This document shows positions 1-7,454 of a stretch of 12,337 bases of DNA, piece after piece. The notes below the pieces were generated by a model. That model was not told the origin of the DNA and made no database searches. It was given only the letters and a program-made list of their open reading frames with translations. Both the position numbers and the translations under genes were made by a program. Origin of the DNA: Pseudomonadota bacterium. Its GTDB lineage: Bacteria > Pseudomonadota > Gammaproteobacteria > Burkholderiales > Burkholderiaceae_D. The stretch spans positions 1 to 12,337 of the forward strand of contig JAFECY010000015.1 in the NCBI GenBank assembly GCA_018241865.1. Reading direction: 5' to 3'. Each line of letters opens with the position of its first letter. The stretch's first letter is position 1.

Positions 1-134
1 ATCATGGACTTACGGCCGCAAGCGCAACCATCTTCTGAAAAGATGGAAAAGTCCCGACCTCCCTAGTCTCGGGGGATATTAGGGAAATTATGTTGCAGAT
101 TGACAACGACAAAACAAGCCACAGGCCGTCTTGC
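1..134. other. Non-coding region downstream of asd
   Basis: I find no convincing gene here; the reading frames on both strands are short and lack family features. On the minus strand, just after the asd stop, a bulged GCC/GGC plus CAA/TTG hairpin followed by TTTT (about 110-134) could be a weak terminator. Further on, TTGTCA (plus 101-106) and TAATAT (plus 76-81) form a possible minus-strand promoter, but the spacer is 19 nt, which is long. A 7-bp perfect hairpin lies at 28-46 (ccatctt, loop ctgaa, aagatgg, as read on the plus strand) with no T-run, so it is more likely a leader structure than a terminator. In Pseudomonas and many Betaproteobacteria the gene after asd is fimV, so this may be the leader of such a gene starting beyond the window. 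That last point is inference. Confidence 0.5.
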
Positions 135-1241
135 TCATGCATCCAAAATGATGCGCAACATGCGCCGCAGAGGTTCCGCCGCACCCCACAGGAGTTGATC
201 GCCGATCACAAAGGCAGAAATATATTCCGGCCCCATGTTCAACTTGCGCACCCGGCCGACGCCGACCTGCAGGCCGCCGGTGATAGACGCAGGCGTCAGC
301 TCCTGCTCGGTAATCGCGCGCTCGTTCGGCACCCACTTCACCCACGGATTGCCAGACTTGATAATGTTTTCGATTTCGGCCAGCGGCAAATCCTTCTTCA
401 GTTTCAGCGTCAGCGCTAGGCTGTGGCAGCGCATGGCGCCGATGCGCACGCACAGGCCGTCCACCGGGATCGTTTGCGTATTGCCGAGTATCTTATTGAC
501 CTCAGCTTGCCCCTTCCACTCCTCCTTGGACTGACCGTTGTCGAGCTGCTTATCGATCCACGGGATCAAGCCACCAGCCAGCGGCGCAGGAAAATATTCG
601 GTCGGCACATCGGTGCGGATGGTCTGAGCAACCTTGCGATCGATGTCCAAGATGGCCGACGACGGCGTCGCCAGTTCATTCGCTACGGCGGAATGGATCA
701 CTCCCATGCCCTTCAACAGTTCGCGCATGTGGTTCGCGCCGCCGCCGGAAGCCGCTTGGTAAGTCATCGAACTGGCCCACTCGACCAGGCCTTCCTTGAA
801 CAAGCCGTTGACGCCCATCAGCAGGATGGAGTTGGTGCAATTGCCGCCGATGTAGTTCTTGACGCCACGCTTTAAGCCATCCTTGATGACGTGCATGTTG
901 ACCGGATCGAGAATGATGATGGCGTCATCGGCCATGCGCAGCGTCGAAGCTGCGTCGATCCAATAACCATTCCAGCCGGCTGCGCGCAGCTTCGGAAAGA
1001 CTTCGGTCGTGTAATCACCGCCTTGGCAGGTAATGATGATGTCGCACTTCTTCAGCTCGTCGATGTTATTGGCGTCTTTCAGAGTGGATTCTTTCTTCGC
1101 CAGCGCCGGAGCTTTGCCGCCGGCATTCGACGTCGAAAAAAATACCGGTTCGATATGGGCGAAATCGCCCTCTTCCTGCATGCGTTGCATCAGGACCGAA
1201 CCCACCATACCGCGCCAACCGACCAAGCCAACCAGTTTCAT
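135..1241 (-). CDS. asd: Aspartate-semialdehyde dehydrogenase
   Basis: This enzyme reduces aspartyl-4-phosphate to aspartate 4-semialdehyde with NADPH, feeding lysine, diaminopimelate, methionine and threonine synthesis in the cytoplasm. The 368-residue product matches the usual length of the E. coli-type enzyme (about 367). The N-terminus [15 protein letters not shown] is the NADP-binding GxxGxxG region. The catalytic cysteine is C135 in GGNCTNS, and the substrate-binding R266 and acid/base H273 lie in RIGAMRCHS. Two ATG codons are adjacent (1244 and 1241). I chose 1241 because it aligns with the family start and gives about 6 nt spacing from the AAGGA ribosome-binding site, against 3 nt for the other. 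It is the last gene of the leu operon, 39 nt after leuB, with no terminator between them. No active-site residue is missing. Confidence 0.97.
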   Translation of the reverse strand: MKLVGLVGWRGMVGSVLMQRMQEEGDFAHIEPVFFSTSNAGGKAPALAKKESTLKDANNIDELKKCDIIITCQGGDYTTEVFPKLRAAGWNGYWIDAASTLRMADDAIIILDPVNMHVIKDGLKRGVKNYIGGNCTNSILLMGVNGLFKEGLVEWASSMTYQAASGGGANHMRELLKGMGVIHSAVANELATPSSAILDIDRKVAQTIRTDVPTEYFPAPLAGGLIPWIDKQLDNGQSKEEWKGQAEVNKILGNTQTIPVDGLCVRIGAMRCHSLALTLKLKKDLPLAEIENIIKSGNPWVKWVPNERAITEQELTPASITGGLQVGVGRVRKLNMGPEYISAFVIGDQLLWGAAEPLRRMLRIILDA

Positions 1242-1280
1242 CATCTTTCCTTCAACTTGAAATCAAATTCCTTGCGCCGT

Positions 1281-2351
1281 TCAGGCCAGCGCTTTCACCA
1301 CCGCGTCGCCCATTTCCTCGGTACCGACCTTGGTCGTGCCTTGCTCGTAAATGTCGCCGGTACGCAATCCTTGCGTCAGCACCTTCTTGACGGCGTTCTC
1401 GATGCGACCGGCCTGATCCGCCTTGTTGAGCGAATAACGCAACATCATCGCCGCCGACAGGATGGTTGCCAGCGGATTAGCGATGTCTTTGCCAGCGATA
1501 TCCGGTGCCGAGCCGTGCGAGGGTTCGTACAAGCCCTTGTTGTTGGCATCCAGCGAAGCCGACGGCAGCATGCCGATCGAGCCGGTCAGCATCGCAGCTT
1601 GATCGGAGAGGATGTCGCCGAACATGTTGCCGGTGACGATCACGTCGAACTTCTTCGGCGCGCGCACCAGTTGCATCGCGGCGTTATCGACATACATGTG
1701 GTCGAGCGCAACATCGGGATATTCTTTGTGCACATCGGTGACGATGTCTTTCCAGAACTGGAAAGTTTCCAGCACATTGGCCTTATCCACCGAAGTCAGA
1801 CGCTTGCCGCGCTTTTGCGCCGCTTGAAAGGCCACATGCGCGATGCGGCGAATTTCCGGCTCGGCGTAACGCATGGTATCGAAGCCTTCGCGCGTCCCCT
1901 TGAACGGCCCATCCGGGCATTCGCGCACGCCGCGCGGCTGGCCGAAATAAATATCGCCGGTCAGCTCTCGGATAATCAGGATATCCAGACCCGACACCAC
2001 TTCCGGCTTCAAGGTCGAAGCACCGGCCAATTCTGGGTATAAAATCGCCGGACGCAAGTTAGCGAACAAATTCAGGTTCTTGCGCAAACCGAGGATCGCC
2101 TGTTCCGGGCGCAATGGACGATCCAGCGTATCGTATTTCCAATCACCAACCGAGCCGAACAGCACAGCATCGGCCTGCAACGCCAATTTCAAAGTGCCTT
2201 CAGGCAGCGGATGGCCGTGCGCCTCGTAACCCGCGCCGCCGACCGGCGCGGTTTCCATTTCAAATTTCTCGTCGAGCGCATTCAAAACCTTGATAGCTTG
2301 CTTGACGATTTCGGGGCCGATGCCGTCACCCGGTAACACTGCAATTTTCAT
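1281..2351 (-). CDS. leuB: 3-isopropylmalate dehydrogenase
   Basis: LeuB oxidatively decarboxylates 3-isopropylmalate to 2-oxoisocaproate (4-methyl-2-oxopentanoate) with NAD+, the third committed step of leucine synthesis. The 356-residue protein is of normal family length. It begins [14 protein letters not shown], the conserved N-terminal strand and loop of the isocitrate/isopropylmalate dehydrogenase family. Substrate-binding arginines fall at R90, R100 and R128. Catalytic Y135 is in [10 protein letters not shown] and K190 in SVDKANVLE. The metal-binding aspartates are D222, D246 and D250, the latter two in the signature [19 protein letters not shown] (242-260). An upstream ATG at 2363 adds four residues (MDKA) but has no ribosome-binding site; the 2351 start has GGA about 7 nt upstream and matches the family. 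It lies 67 nt after leuD in the same operon. Confidence 0.97.
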   Translation of the reverse strand: MKIAVLPGDGIGPEIVKQAIKVLNALDEKFEMETAPVGGAGYEAHGHPLPEGTLKLALQADAVLFGSVGDWKYDTLDRPLRPEQAILGLRKNLNLFANLRPAILYPELAGASTLKPEVVSGLDILIIRELTGDIYFGQPRGVRECPDGPFKGTREGFDTMRYAEPEIRRIAHVAFQAAQKRGKRLTSVDKANVLETFQFWKDIVTDVHKEYPDVALDHMYVDNAAMQLVRAPKKFDVIVTGNMFGDILSDQAAMLTGSIGMLPSASLDANNKGLYEPSHGSAPDIAGKDIANPLATILSAAMMLRYSLNKADQAGRIENAVKKVLTQGLRTGDIYEQGTTKVGTEEMGDAVVKALA

Positions 2352-2418
2352 AGCTTTATCCATTGTGGGACAGAGTTAAGCGTAGCGGTACTCTATCCTC
2401 GACATTCTCTAACTGAAA

Positions 2419-3066
2419 TCAGATCGTATTACCCAGCCAAGGTTGCGCCACCAAATGACGTTCCTCGTAAGCACGAATCTGATCCGCTTTGCGCAGCGTC
2501 AAACCGATATCATCCAAACCGTTCAGCATGCAGTACTTGCGGAAGGCATCGATGTCGAACGGATAGCTGACGCTGCCGTTGCTGGTGGCAACCAGTTGTT
2601 TTTCCAAGTCGATGACTAGGCGATAACCGGGAAACGCCTTGACCTCATTGAACAGATGCTCCACCTGCGTTTCCGACAAGGCGATCGGCAGCAGCCCATT
2701 CTTGTAGCAATTATTGAAAAAAATATCGGCGAAGCTTGGCGCAATCACGGCACGGAAGCCGTACTGTTCCAGCGCCCACGGCGCATGTTCGCGCGAAGAA
2801 CCGCAGCCGAAATTCTTGCGCGTCAGCAGGATAGCCGCGCCCTGATAGCGTGGCTGGTTCAGCACGAAATCTGGATTCGGCGGACGCTTGCTGTTGTCCA
2901 TGCCCGGCTCGCCATGATCGAGATAGCGCCACTCGTCGAACAGGTTCGGGCCAAAGCCGGATCGCTTGATCGATTTCAGAAATTGCTTGGGGATGATCGC
3001 ATCCGTATCGACATTGGCGCGATCCAGCGGCGCGACCAACCCATCTAGTAAAATAAATTTATTCAT
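2419..3066 (-). CDS. leuD: 3-isopropylmalate dehydratase small subunit
   Basis: LeuD is the small subunit (swivelling domain) of isopropylmalate isomerase. With LeuC it interconverts 2- and 3-isopropylmalate through dehydration and rehydration. The 215-residue protein is slightly longer than the E. coli one (about 201). The N-terminal part [20 protein letters not shown] (9-28) and the segment [15 protein letters not shown] (85-99) are the family's substrate-recognition and hallmark motifs. The ATG at 3066 has only a weak purine stretch (AAGAGA, about 10 nt upstream), and translation may be coupled to the lipoprotein gene ending 30 nt upstream. leuB follows after 67 nt. The assignment is secure; the exact start is nearly so because the MNKF N-terminus fits the family. 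Confidence 0.97.
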   Translation of the reverse strand: MNKFILLDGLVAPLDRANVDTDAIIPKQFLKSIKRSGFGPNLFDEWRYLDHGEPGMDNSKRPPNPDFVLNQPRYQGAAILLTRKNFGCGSSREHAPWALEQYGFRAVIAPSFADIFFNNCYKNGLLPIALSETQVEHLFNEVKAFPGYRLVIDLEKQLVATSNGSVSYPFDIDAFRKYCMLNGLDDIGLTLRKADQIRAYEERHLVAQPWLGNTI

Positions 3067-3096
3067 ACCGATTGCGTCTCTTGCTCACTACAACTA

Positions 3097-3228
3097 TTAT
3101 CGTTTGCTCTTTTCCTGCATTTTTTCGCCGACTTTTTCGATGTCCTGACCAAAACCGTGGACGGTATTGCAAGCAACCAGCAACTGGCTCATAGCGATCA
3201 GCAAAAACAGGGCGATGGCTTTCCTCAT
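3097..3228 (-). CDS. Entericidin A/B-type small lipoprotein
   Basis: A 43-residue protein encoded between leuC and leuD. It has a basic start (MRK), a hydrophobic stretch (about 4-18), and the lipobox LVAC with the lipid-accepting cysteine at C20. The mature 24 residues begin CNTVHGFGQDIEKVGEKMQ, matching the entericidin pattern C-N-T-x-x-G-x-G-x-D-I, and end lysine-rich (KSKR). It should be exported, lipidated and held in the envelope. E. coli entericidins A and B are a small antidote/toxin lipoprotein pair linked to stationary-phase lysis; the role of the single copies common in Proteobacteria is not established. ATG codons lie at 3231 and 3228. I prefer 3228 because GGGAG is 5 nt upstream of it and only 2 nt from the other. 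Gaps of 17 nt to leuC and 30 nt to leuD imply co-transcription. Confidence 0.88.
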   Translation of the reverse strand: MRKAIALFLLIAMSQLLVACNTVHGFGQDIEKVGEKMQEKSKR

Positions 3229-3245
3229 CATTTCTCCCGATTGAA

Positions 3246-4646
3246 TTACAAGGAACGAACATCAACAAAATGGCCTTCGATTCCCGCTGCTGCCGCCATC
3301 GCCGGCGACACCAGATGGGTGCGGCCGCCCTGTCCCTGACGGCCTTCAAAGTTGCGGTTCGAGGTCGAGGCACAACGTTCACCCGGCTCTAAACGGTCGG
3401 CATTCATCGCCAGACACATCGAGCAACCCGGTTCGCGCCATTCAAAACCGGCATCCTTGAAAATCCGGTCCAAGCCTTCGCGCTCGGCCTGTTCCTTGAC
3501 CAAACCGGAGCCCGGCACCACCAGCGCCAGCTTGACGTTAGAGGCACGGAATTTGCCGCGCACCACCGCCGCTGCTGCACGTAAATCCTCGATGCGCGAA
3601 TTGGTGCAGGAGCCGATAAAAACTTTGTCGATGCGAATATTGCCGATCGGCGTATTCGGTTGCAGCCCCATGTAGGCCAGCGCCTTTTCCATCGCGTCAC
3701 GCTTGACGGTATCTTTTTCCTTGTCCGGGTCGGGAACGCGGTCGTCGATCGACACCACCATTTCCGGCGAAGTGCCCCAAGTCACCTGTGGCCTGATCTC
3801 GGCGGCGTTCAAGGTCACTACCAAATCGAATTTCGCGCCCGCATCCGAATGCAGGGTGCGCCAGTATTCGACGGCGCGTTCCCAGTGCGGGCCGACCGGC
3901 GAGAAAGGACGACCCTTGACGTAGTTGATCGTGGTGTCGTCCACCGCCACCATGCCGGCGCGGGCACCGGCTTCGATCGCCATGTTGCAAATGGTCATGC
4001 GACCTTCCATCGACAGCGAACGGATGGTCGAGCCGGCGAACTCGATCGCATAACCCGTGCCGCCGGCCGTGCCGATCTTGCCGATCACGGCCAGCACGAT
4101 GTCTTTGGCGGTGACGCCGGTCGGCAGCGCGCCATCGACCTGCACCAGCATGGCTTTCGATTTTTTGCTCAACAAGGTTTGCGTCGCCAGCACATGCTCG
4201 ACTTCGGAGGTGCCGATACCGTGCGCCAAGCAACCGAAAGCACCATGAGTCGAAGTATGCGAATCGCCGCACACCACGGTCATGCCCGGCAGCGTCGCGC
4301 CCTGCTCCGGGCCGATCACATGGACAATGCCTTGGCGTTTGTCGCGCATGTTGAAATAAGTCAAACCGTACTGGTGCGCATTGGCGTCCAAGGTTTCAAC
4401 CTGCAGGCGCGAAATCGGATCGGCGATGCCCTGCGAACGGTCGGTGGTCGGCACATTGTGGTCGGCCACCATCAGATTGGCGGCATTACGCCACGGCTTG
4501 CGGCCGGCCAGCGTCAAGCCCTCGAAGGCCTGTGGACTGGTCACTTCGTGCAGCAAGTGGCGGTCGATGTACAGGATGGTGGTGCCATCGTCGCCGGTTT
4601 CGACGACGTGCGAATCCCAGAGTTTGTCGTAAAGCGTTTGAGCCAT
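3246..4646 (-). CDS. leuC: 3-isopropylmalate dehydratase large subunit
   Basis: LeuC is the iron-sulphur catalytic subunit of isopropylmalate isomerase, an aconitase-superfamily enzyme working with LeuD in leucine synthesis. The 466-residue length is typical. The 4Fe-4S ligands are visible: C347 in [13 protein letters not shown], and C408 and C411 in [11 protein letters not shown]. Other aconitase motifs are [15 protein letters not shown] (124-138) and the C-terminal [10 protein letters not shown] (429-438). I chose the ATG at 4646 because [15 protein letters not shown] is the family N-terminus; the frame stays open to an ATG at 4721, but those 25 extra residues have no family resemblance and contain the likely promoter. 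No clear ribosome-binding site precedes 4646. It is the first gene of the operon leuC – lipoprotein – leuD – leuB – asd. Confidence 0.97.
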   Translation of the reverse strand: MAQTLYDKLWDSHVVETGDDGTTILYIDRHLLHEVTSPQAFEGLTLAGRKPWRNAANLMVADHNVPTTDRSQGIADPISRLQVETLDANAHQYGLTYFNMRDKRQGIVHVIGPEQGATLPGMTVVCGDSHTSTHGAFGCLAHGIGTSEVEHVLATQTLLSKKSKAMLVQVDGALPTGVTAKDIVLAVIGKIGTAGGTGYAIEFAGSTIRSLSMEGRMTICNMAIEAGARAGMVAVDDTTINYVKGRPFSPVGPHWERAVEYWRTLHSDAGAKFDLVVTLNAAEIRPQVTWGTSPEMVVSIDDRVPDPDKEKDTVKRDAMEKALAYMGLQPNTPIGNIRIDKVFIGSCTNSRIEDLRAAAAVVRGKFRASNVKLALVVPGSGLVKEQAEREGLDRIFKDAGFEWREPGCSMCLAMNADRLEPGERCASTSNRNFEGRQGQGGRTHLVSPAMAAAAGIEGHFVDVRSL

Positions 4647-4695
4647 GTTTCGAGTGTAGGCGCGATCGCGCACAAGAACAAAAGAACGGTCTTTG

Positions 4696-4704
4696 ATTAT
4701 GCCA
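4696..4704 (-). promoter_or_regulatory. Extended -10 promoter candidate for leuC operon
   Basis: On the minus strand TGGCATAAT gives an extended -10 (TGn plus CATAAT, 5 of 6 consensus bases). No good -35 is visible 16-18 nt upstream, as is common for extended -10 promoters. Transcription would begin near 4689, giving a leader of about 43 nt before the leuC ATG. I see no leucine-rich leader peptide or clear attenuator in this leader. The call is by pattern only. Confidence 0.5.
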
Positions 4705-4750
4705 TATTTGCGGCGCACCATCTTGCCGGTAAAACCACGATTTCAGAATG

Positions 4751-4782
4751 AAAACACTGCAGCGGCAGGCTGCGGGCGCAGT
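4751..4782 (-). terminator. Weak intrinsic terminator candidate after the HcaT-like transporter gene
   Basis: On the minus strand an ACTGC ... GCAGT inverted repeat (plus 4756-4760 and 4778-4782), with an alternative inner GCAGC/GCTGC stem, is followed by GTTTTC. It lies about 90 nt past the transporter stop and upstream of the leuC promoter candidate, where a transcript end would be expected. The stem is short and the T-run has only four bases, so termination may be partial. Confidence 0.35.
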
Positions 4783-4869
4783 GATGGTTTTTCATTTCTT
4801 CGGCGCTGTTGAGGAGCGGTAATGCGGCCTTCTAACGCGCTGGCTAGCCCACTTTTTAGGAAGAAATCG

Positions 4870-6042
4870 TCATTTTCCTGACTCACGATCCGCTTGCCAT
4901 CGATAGGACAAGGCTGCTGCCGCAGCCGCGCCGAGCGCCATGAGCGCTGCGATGAAATAGATTGATGCCGGGCTGATTTTATCCCAGGCAATGCCGAGGG
5001 CAAGCGCCCCCAAACTACCGCCTAAGCCATAGGAAATACTGGTGAACAGCGCCTGTCCGCGCGCCTGCAAGGGGCCGGCAAACCAGCGCTGCAAAGTCGC
5101 CACCGAAGCCGAATGATGGGTGCCGAACGTAGCCGCGTGCAAAACTTGTGCGAGCAGAAGCCAAGCTAACGATTGCGCGAACCAGCCGATCATGGCAAAG
5201 CGCAACACCGCCAGCAGCAGGCTGGCCAGCATCAGCCGTCGCACGCCGAAGCGGCGGAACAACGGTGCTTGGTAATAAAAGAAAACGATTTCGGCGATTA
5301 CGCCCAGCGACCACATCCAACCGATCAACGACTTGCTGTAGCCGACCTGCGCCAGATACAACGAATAAAACACATACAGCGAGGCATGCGCCGCGATCAT
5401 CAGGAAGGTGGACAGGAAAAACGCGATGACTTCGCGTCGCCGCAACAACGCCAGCACCGACGGCCCATCGCACACGCGATGCACGTGTAGCGATTCGCGC
5501 ATGCGCAGCGTCACCATGAAAACGCCCGTCAGCAGCGTCAGCGCGATCCAGGGCATGAAACCGACGCCGAACCAGTCCAGCAGATAGCCCCCCAGCGTCA
5601 CCACGACGATGAAGCCGACCGAACCCCACAGGCGCAATTGGCCGTAGCGGCTGAGGTCGCCCTGCATTTCCGACAGCATCAATGCTTCCGACACCGGCCC
5701 TTGGGCGCTGATGAAGATATTGACCGCCACCATCAGCAGCAGGAAAGACGTGAACCCCGAGCCGAAGCACATGCCGATGAAAGAAAGCGCCGCCGCGCCG
5801 GCGGTCCAGCGCAGCAGCAGCACCCTTTTCTGGGTATGGTCGGCGGCCCAGCCCCAGACATTCGGGCCGAAGATGCGCATGATCTGCATCATCGACACCA
5901 GCAGGGCGATTTGCGGCGCGCTCATGCCCTTGTCGGCGAAGAACAGGCTGGCATAGGGCGAAAAGACACCGACGTAGCCGAAGTAGGCAAAGAAAAACAG
6001 CGCGAAATGGCGCGACTGCCGGGGCCAAGGCGAAGGACTCAC
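4870..6042 (-). CDS. HcaT-like MFS transporter (12 TM)
   Basis: A 390-residue inner-membrane protein with about 12 hydrophobic segments, of the MFS branch that contains E. coli HcaT, the putative 3-phenylpropionate transporter. Recognisable shared segments are YGQLRLWGSVGFI (133-145), GYSKSLIGWMWSLGVIAEI (234-252) and QVLHAATFGTHHSA (299-312), each with a clear counterpart in HcaT as I remember it. The cytoplasmic loop after TM2 (WGWAADHTQKR, 63-73) fits the MFS loop signature loosely. The substrate cannot be read from sequence. The start is a GTG at 6042; no ATG lies closer than residue 40, and no ribosome-binding site is visible, so the start is less certain than the gene. It begins 50 nt after aroC without an intervening terminator and is probably co-transcribed with it. 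No catabolic genes lie nearby to suggest an aromatic-acid role. Confidence 0.85.
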   Translation of the reverse strand: MSPSPWPRQSRHFALFFFAYFGYVGVFSPYASLFFADKGMSAPQIALLVSMMQIMRIFGPNVWGWAADHTQKRVLLLRWTAGAAALSFIGMCFGSGFTSFLLLMVAVNIFISAQGPVSEALMLSEMQGDLSRYGQLRLWGSVGFIVVVTLGGYLLDWFGVGFMPWIALTLLTGVFMVTLRMRESLHVHRVCDGPSVLALLRRREVIAFFLSTFLMIAAHASLYVFYSLYLAQVGYSKSLIGWMWSLGVIAEIVFFYYQAPLFRRFGVRRLMLASLLLAVLRFAMIGWFAQSLAWLLLAQVLHAATFGTHHSASVATLQRWFAGPLQARGQALFTSISYGLGGSLGALALGIAWDKISPASIYFIAALMALGAAAAAALSYRWQADRESGK

Positions 6043-6092
6043 GACGAGAAGGAAGAAAGACTTGGTGGCGGGTGCGGGATCGCCAAGCGGGC

Positions 6093-7193
6093 TTACTTCA
6101 CCCGACCCGGAATCTGCGGCGTATCAATCCGCACATCGCCACATTGCGCGCGATTGCGTAAAGCATGATCCATCAGCACCAACGCCAACATGGCTTCGGC
6201 AATCGGCGTGGCGCGGATGCCGACGCAAGGATCGTGACGGCCGAAGGTTTCCACCTTGACCGGGTTGCCATTCTTGTCGATGGAATTGCGCGGGGTGCGG
6301 ATCGAGGAAGTCGGCTTGATCGCAATCGATACCGTGATGTCCTGCCCGGTCGAGATGCCGCCAAGGACGCCGCCGGCATTGTTGGAAAGGAAGCCGGCCG
6401 GCGTCAACTCGTCGCCATGCTCGGTGCCCTTTTGCACGACCGATTTGAAACCGGCACCGATCTCGACGCCCTTGACCGCGTTGATGCCCATCATGGCGTA
6501 GGCGATGTCGGCATCGAGCTTGTCGTAGATCGGCTCACCCAGACCGATGGGCACATTCTGCGCCACCACGTCGATGCGCGCGCCGCAGGAATCGCCGGCC
6601 GCGCGCAGGTCGTCCATGTACTGTTCAAGTTGCGGCAAGATGCTGGCGTTGGCGGAGAAGAAGGGATTGTTCGGCACATGTTCCCATGCTTCAAACGGAA
6701 TCGCGATCTCGCCCAACTGGCTCATGCACCCCTTGAAGGTGGTGCCATACTGCTGTTGCAGCCATTTTTTCGCAATCGCCGCCGCACCCACCACCGGCGC
6801 AGTCAGGCGCGCCGAGGAACGGCCGCCGCCGCGCGGATCGCGGATGCCGTATTTGTGCAAGTAGGTGTAATCGGCGTGGCCGGGACGGAAGGTTTCGACG
6901 ATGTTGCCGTAATCCTTGCTGCGCTGATCTTCGTTGCGGATCAGCAGGGCAATCGGCGTGCCGGTGGTCTTGCCTTCATAGACGCCGGACAGGATTTCCA
7001 CCGTATCGGATTCCTTGCGCTGCGTGACGTGGCGCGAAGTGCCGGGTTTGCGGCGATCCAGTTCCGGCTGAATGTCCGCTTCGGTCAAGGGCATGCCCGG
7101 CGGGCAGCCATCGACGACGCAGCCGATCGCCGGGCCGTGCGATTCCCCGAAGGTGGTCACGGTAAACAGGGTGCCGAAAGTATTGCCAGACAT
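6093..7193 (-). CDS. aroC: Chorismate synthase
   Basis: AroC converts 5-enolpyruvylshikimate-3-phosphate to chorismate, the last common step for aromatic amino acids, folate and quinones, using reduced FMN. The 366-residue length is normal for the bacterial enzyme. Family signatures are all present: FGESHG (15-20), the catalytic-site H106 in [10 protein letters not shown], the [12 protein letters not shown] segment (121-132), and [18 protein letters not shown] (318-335), whose H320 and D321 are the conserved FMN-site pair. The ATG at 7193 gives the standard N-terminus [10 protein letters not shown] although no good ribosome-binding site precedes it. It is monofunctional, so an external flavin reductase would be needed to supply reduced FMN. 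The HcaT-like transporter gene follows 50 nt downstream. Confidence 0.98.
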   Translation of the reverse strand: MSGNTFGTLFTVTTFGESHGPAIGCVVDGCPPGMPLTEADIQPELDRRKPGTSRHVTQRKESDTVEILSGVYEGKTTGTPIALLIRNEDQRSKDYGNIVETFRPGHADYTYLHKYGIRDPRGGGRSSARLTAPVVGAAAIAKKWLQQQYGTTFKGCMSQLGEIAIPFEAWEHVPNNPFFSANASILPQLEQYMDDLRAAGDSCGARIDVVAQNVPIGLGEPIYDKLDADIAYAMMGINAVKGVEIGAGFKSVVQKGTEHGDELTPAGFLSNNAGGVLGGISTGQDITVSIAIKPTSSIRTPRNSIDKNGNPVKVETFGRHDPCVGIRATPIAEAMLALVLMDHALRNRAQCGDVRIDTPQIPGRVK

Positions 7194-7223
7194 ATGCGGA
7201 AATAGAGCAAGGGGTAAAGCGCC

Positions 7224-7253
7224 ATTTTACCAGCGCCTTACTCCTTCAGGAGT
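7224..7253 (-). promoter_or_regulatory. Candidate aroC promoter with adjoining inverted repeat
   Basis: On the minus strand TGGTAAAAT (plus 7224-7232) is an extended -10 with 5 of 6 consensus bases. Transcription would begin about 25 nt before the aroC ATG. Just upstream, plus 7240-7253 is actcc-ttca-ggagt, a 5-bp inverted repeat lying in the -35 region, where a -35 hexamer is otherwise poor. It could be an operator half-site pair or chance. The promoter separates aroC from the 169-bp repeat element. Confidence 0.4.
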
Positions 7254-7319
7254 GGCTTGCCCCTAGAGTGCCTGGCAAAATGAAGCGCAGCGGTTCTGAG
7301 TAGGGTGAAGCAGGGAATT

Positions 7320-7337
7320 CGAGCAGCATGCTGCTCG
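7320..7337. repeat. Perfect 18-bp palindrome cgagcagcatgctgctcg
   Basis: All nine base pairs of this sequence match about a GCATGC centre. It sits within the 169-bp element. As DNA it could be a dimeric protein site or cruciform; as RNA only about seven pairs could form, because a loop is needed. There is no T-run on either side, so it is not an intrinsic terminator by itself. Confidence 0.85.
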
Positions 7338-7383
7338 CCTGCGAAACGGCACTGGCTTACAAGGCAGTGTGCGCCCTGCAAGG

Positions 7384-7423
7384 GCGCCGCCGCAGACAGT
7401 ACGCCTGTACGGCAAGGCGGCGC
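7384..7423. repeat. GC-rich 8-bp stem with nested GTAC repeat
   Basis: GCGCCGCC (7384-7391) and GGCGGCGC (7416-7423) are exact reverse complements enclosing 24 bases. Inside, gtac-gcct-gtac is a further short inverted repeat. The stem competes for bases 7384-7387 with the preceding hairpin at 7371-7387, and agggcg (7381-7386) can also pair with cgccct (7426-7431), so several mutually exclusive folds are possible. This is the part of the element with the strongest resemblance to repeats I remember from other Betaproteobacteria. Confidence 0.75.
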
Positions 7424-7454
7424 AACGCCCTCAGAATCATTTTGATAGATGCTC

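Larger units (their letters stand above)
7276..7444. repeat. 169-bp palindrome-rich, MITE/REP-like intergenic element
   Basis: The ends form an interrupted inverted repeat: caaaatga (7276-7283) pairs with tcattttg (7437-7444), and ttctgag (7294-7300) pairs with ctcagaa (7430-7436); ten extra bases interrupt the left arm. Inside lie four consecutive inverted repeats: a perfect 18-bp palindrome (7320-7337), a 9-bp repeat with one mismatch (7350-7369), a perfect 7-bp hairpin with loop GCA (7371-7387), and an 8-bp perfect stem GCGCCGCC/GGCGGCGC (7384-7391 with 7416-7423). The last two share four bases, so they are alternatives. From memory, the core (CCGCAGACAGTAC ... GTACGGCAAGGCG ... GCAACGCC) resembles dispersed intergenic repeats of Neisseria and other Betaproteobacteria. 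I see no target-site duplication and no transposase. It starts 10 nt past the acyltransferase stop and would be transcribed from it. Terminator or 3' RNA structure is possible. Confidence 0.7.

Noticed and set aside
891..2042. Plus-strand 383-residue reading frame
   Set aside because: It lies antisense to leuB and asd. The histidine/arginine-rich composition is typical of a reverse-strand shadow in GC-rich coding DNA.
4647..4721. N-terminal extension of LeuC from the ATG at 4721
   Set aside because: The 25 extra residues do not resemble LeuC and contain the extended -10 promoter candidate. The family start [10 protein letters not shown] at 4646 is preferred.
3660..4751. Plus-strand 363-residue reading frame
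   Set aside because: It is antisense to leuC, which has intact Fe-S ligands. The composition is low in hydrophobic core residues and rich in H, R and G.
4743..5003. Minus-strand 86-residue frame before leuC
   Set aside because: It overlaps the transporter's 3' end in another frame, runs through the terminator candidate, and has no recognisable features.
5015..6028. Minus-strand 337-residue frame inside the HcaT-like gene
   Set aside because: It is a shifted frame of the transporter gene; arginine-rich with no membrane segments, while the other frame gives a clear 12-TM protein.
6165..7205. Plus-strand 346-residue reading frame
   Set aside because: It is antisense to aroC over almost its whole length and shows no family motif.
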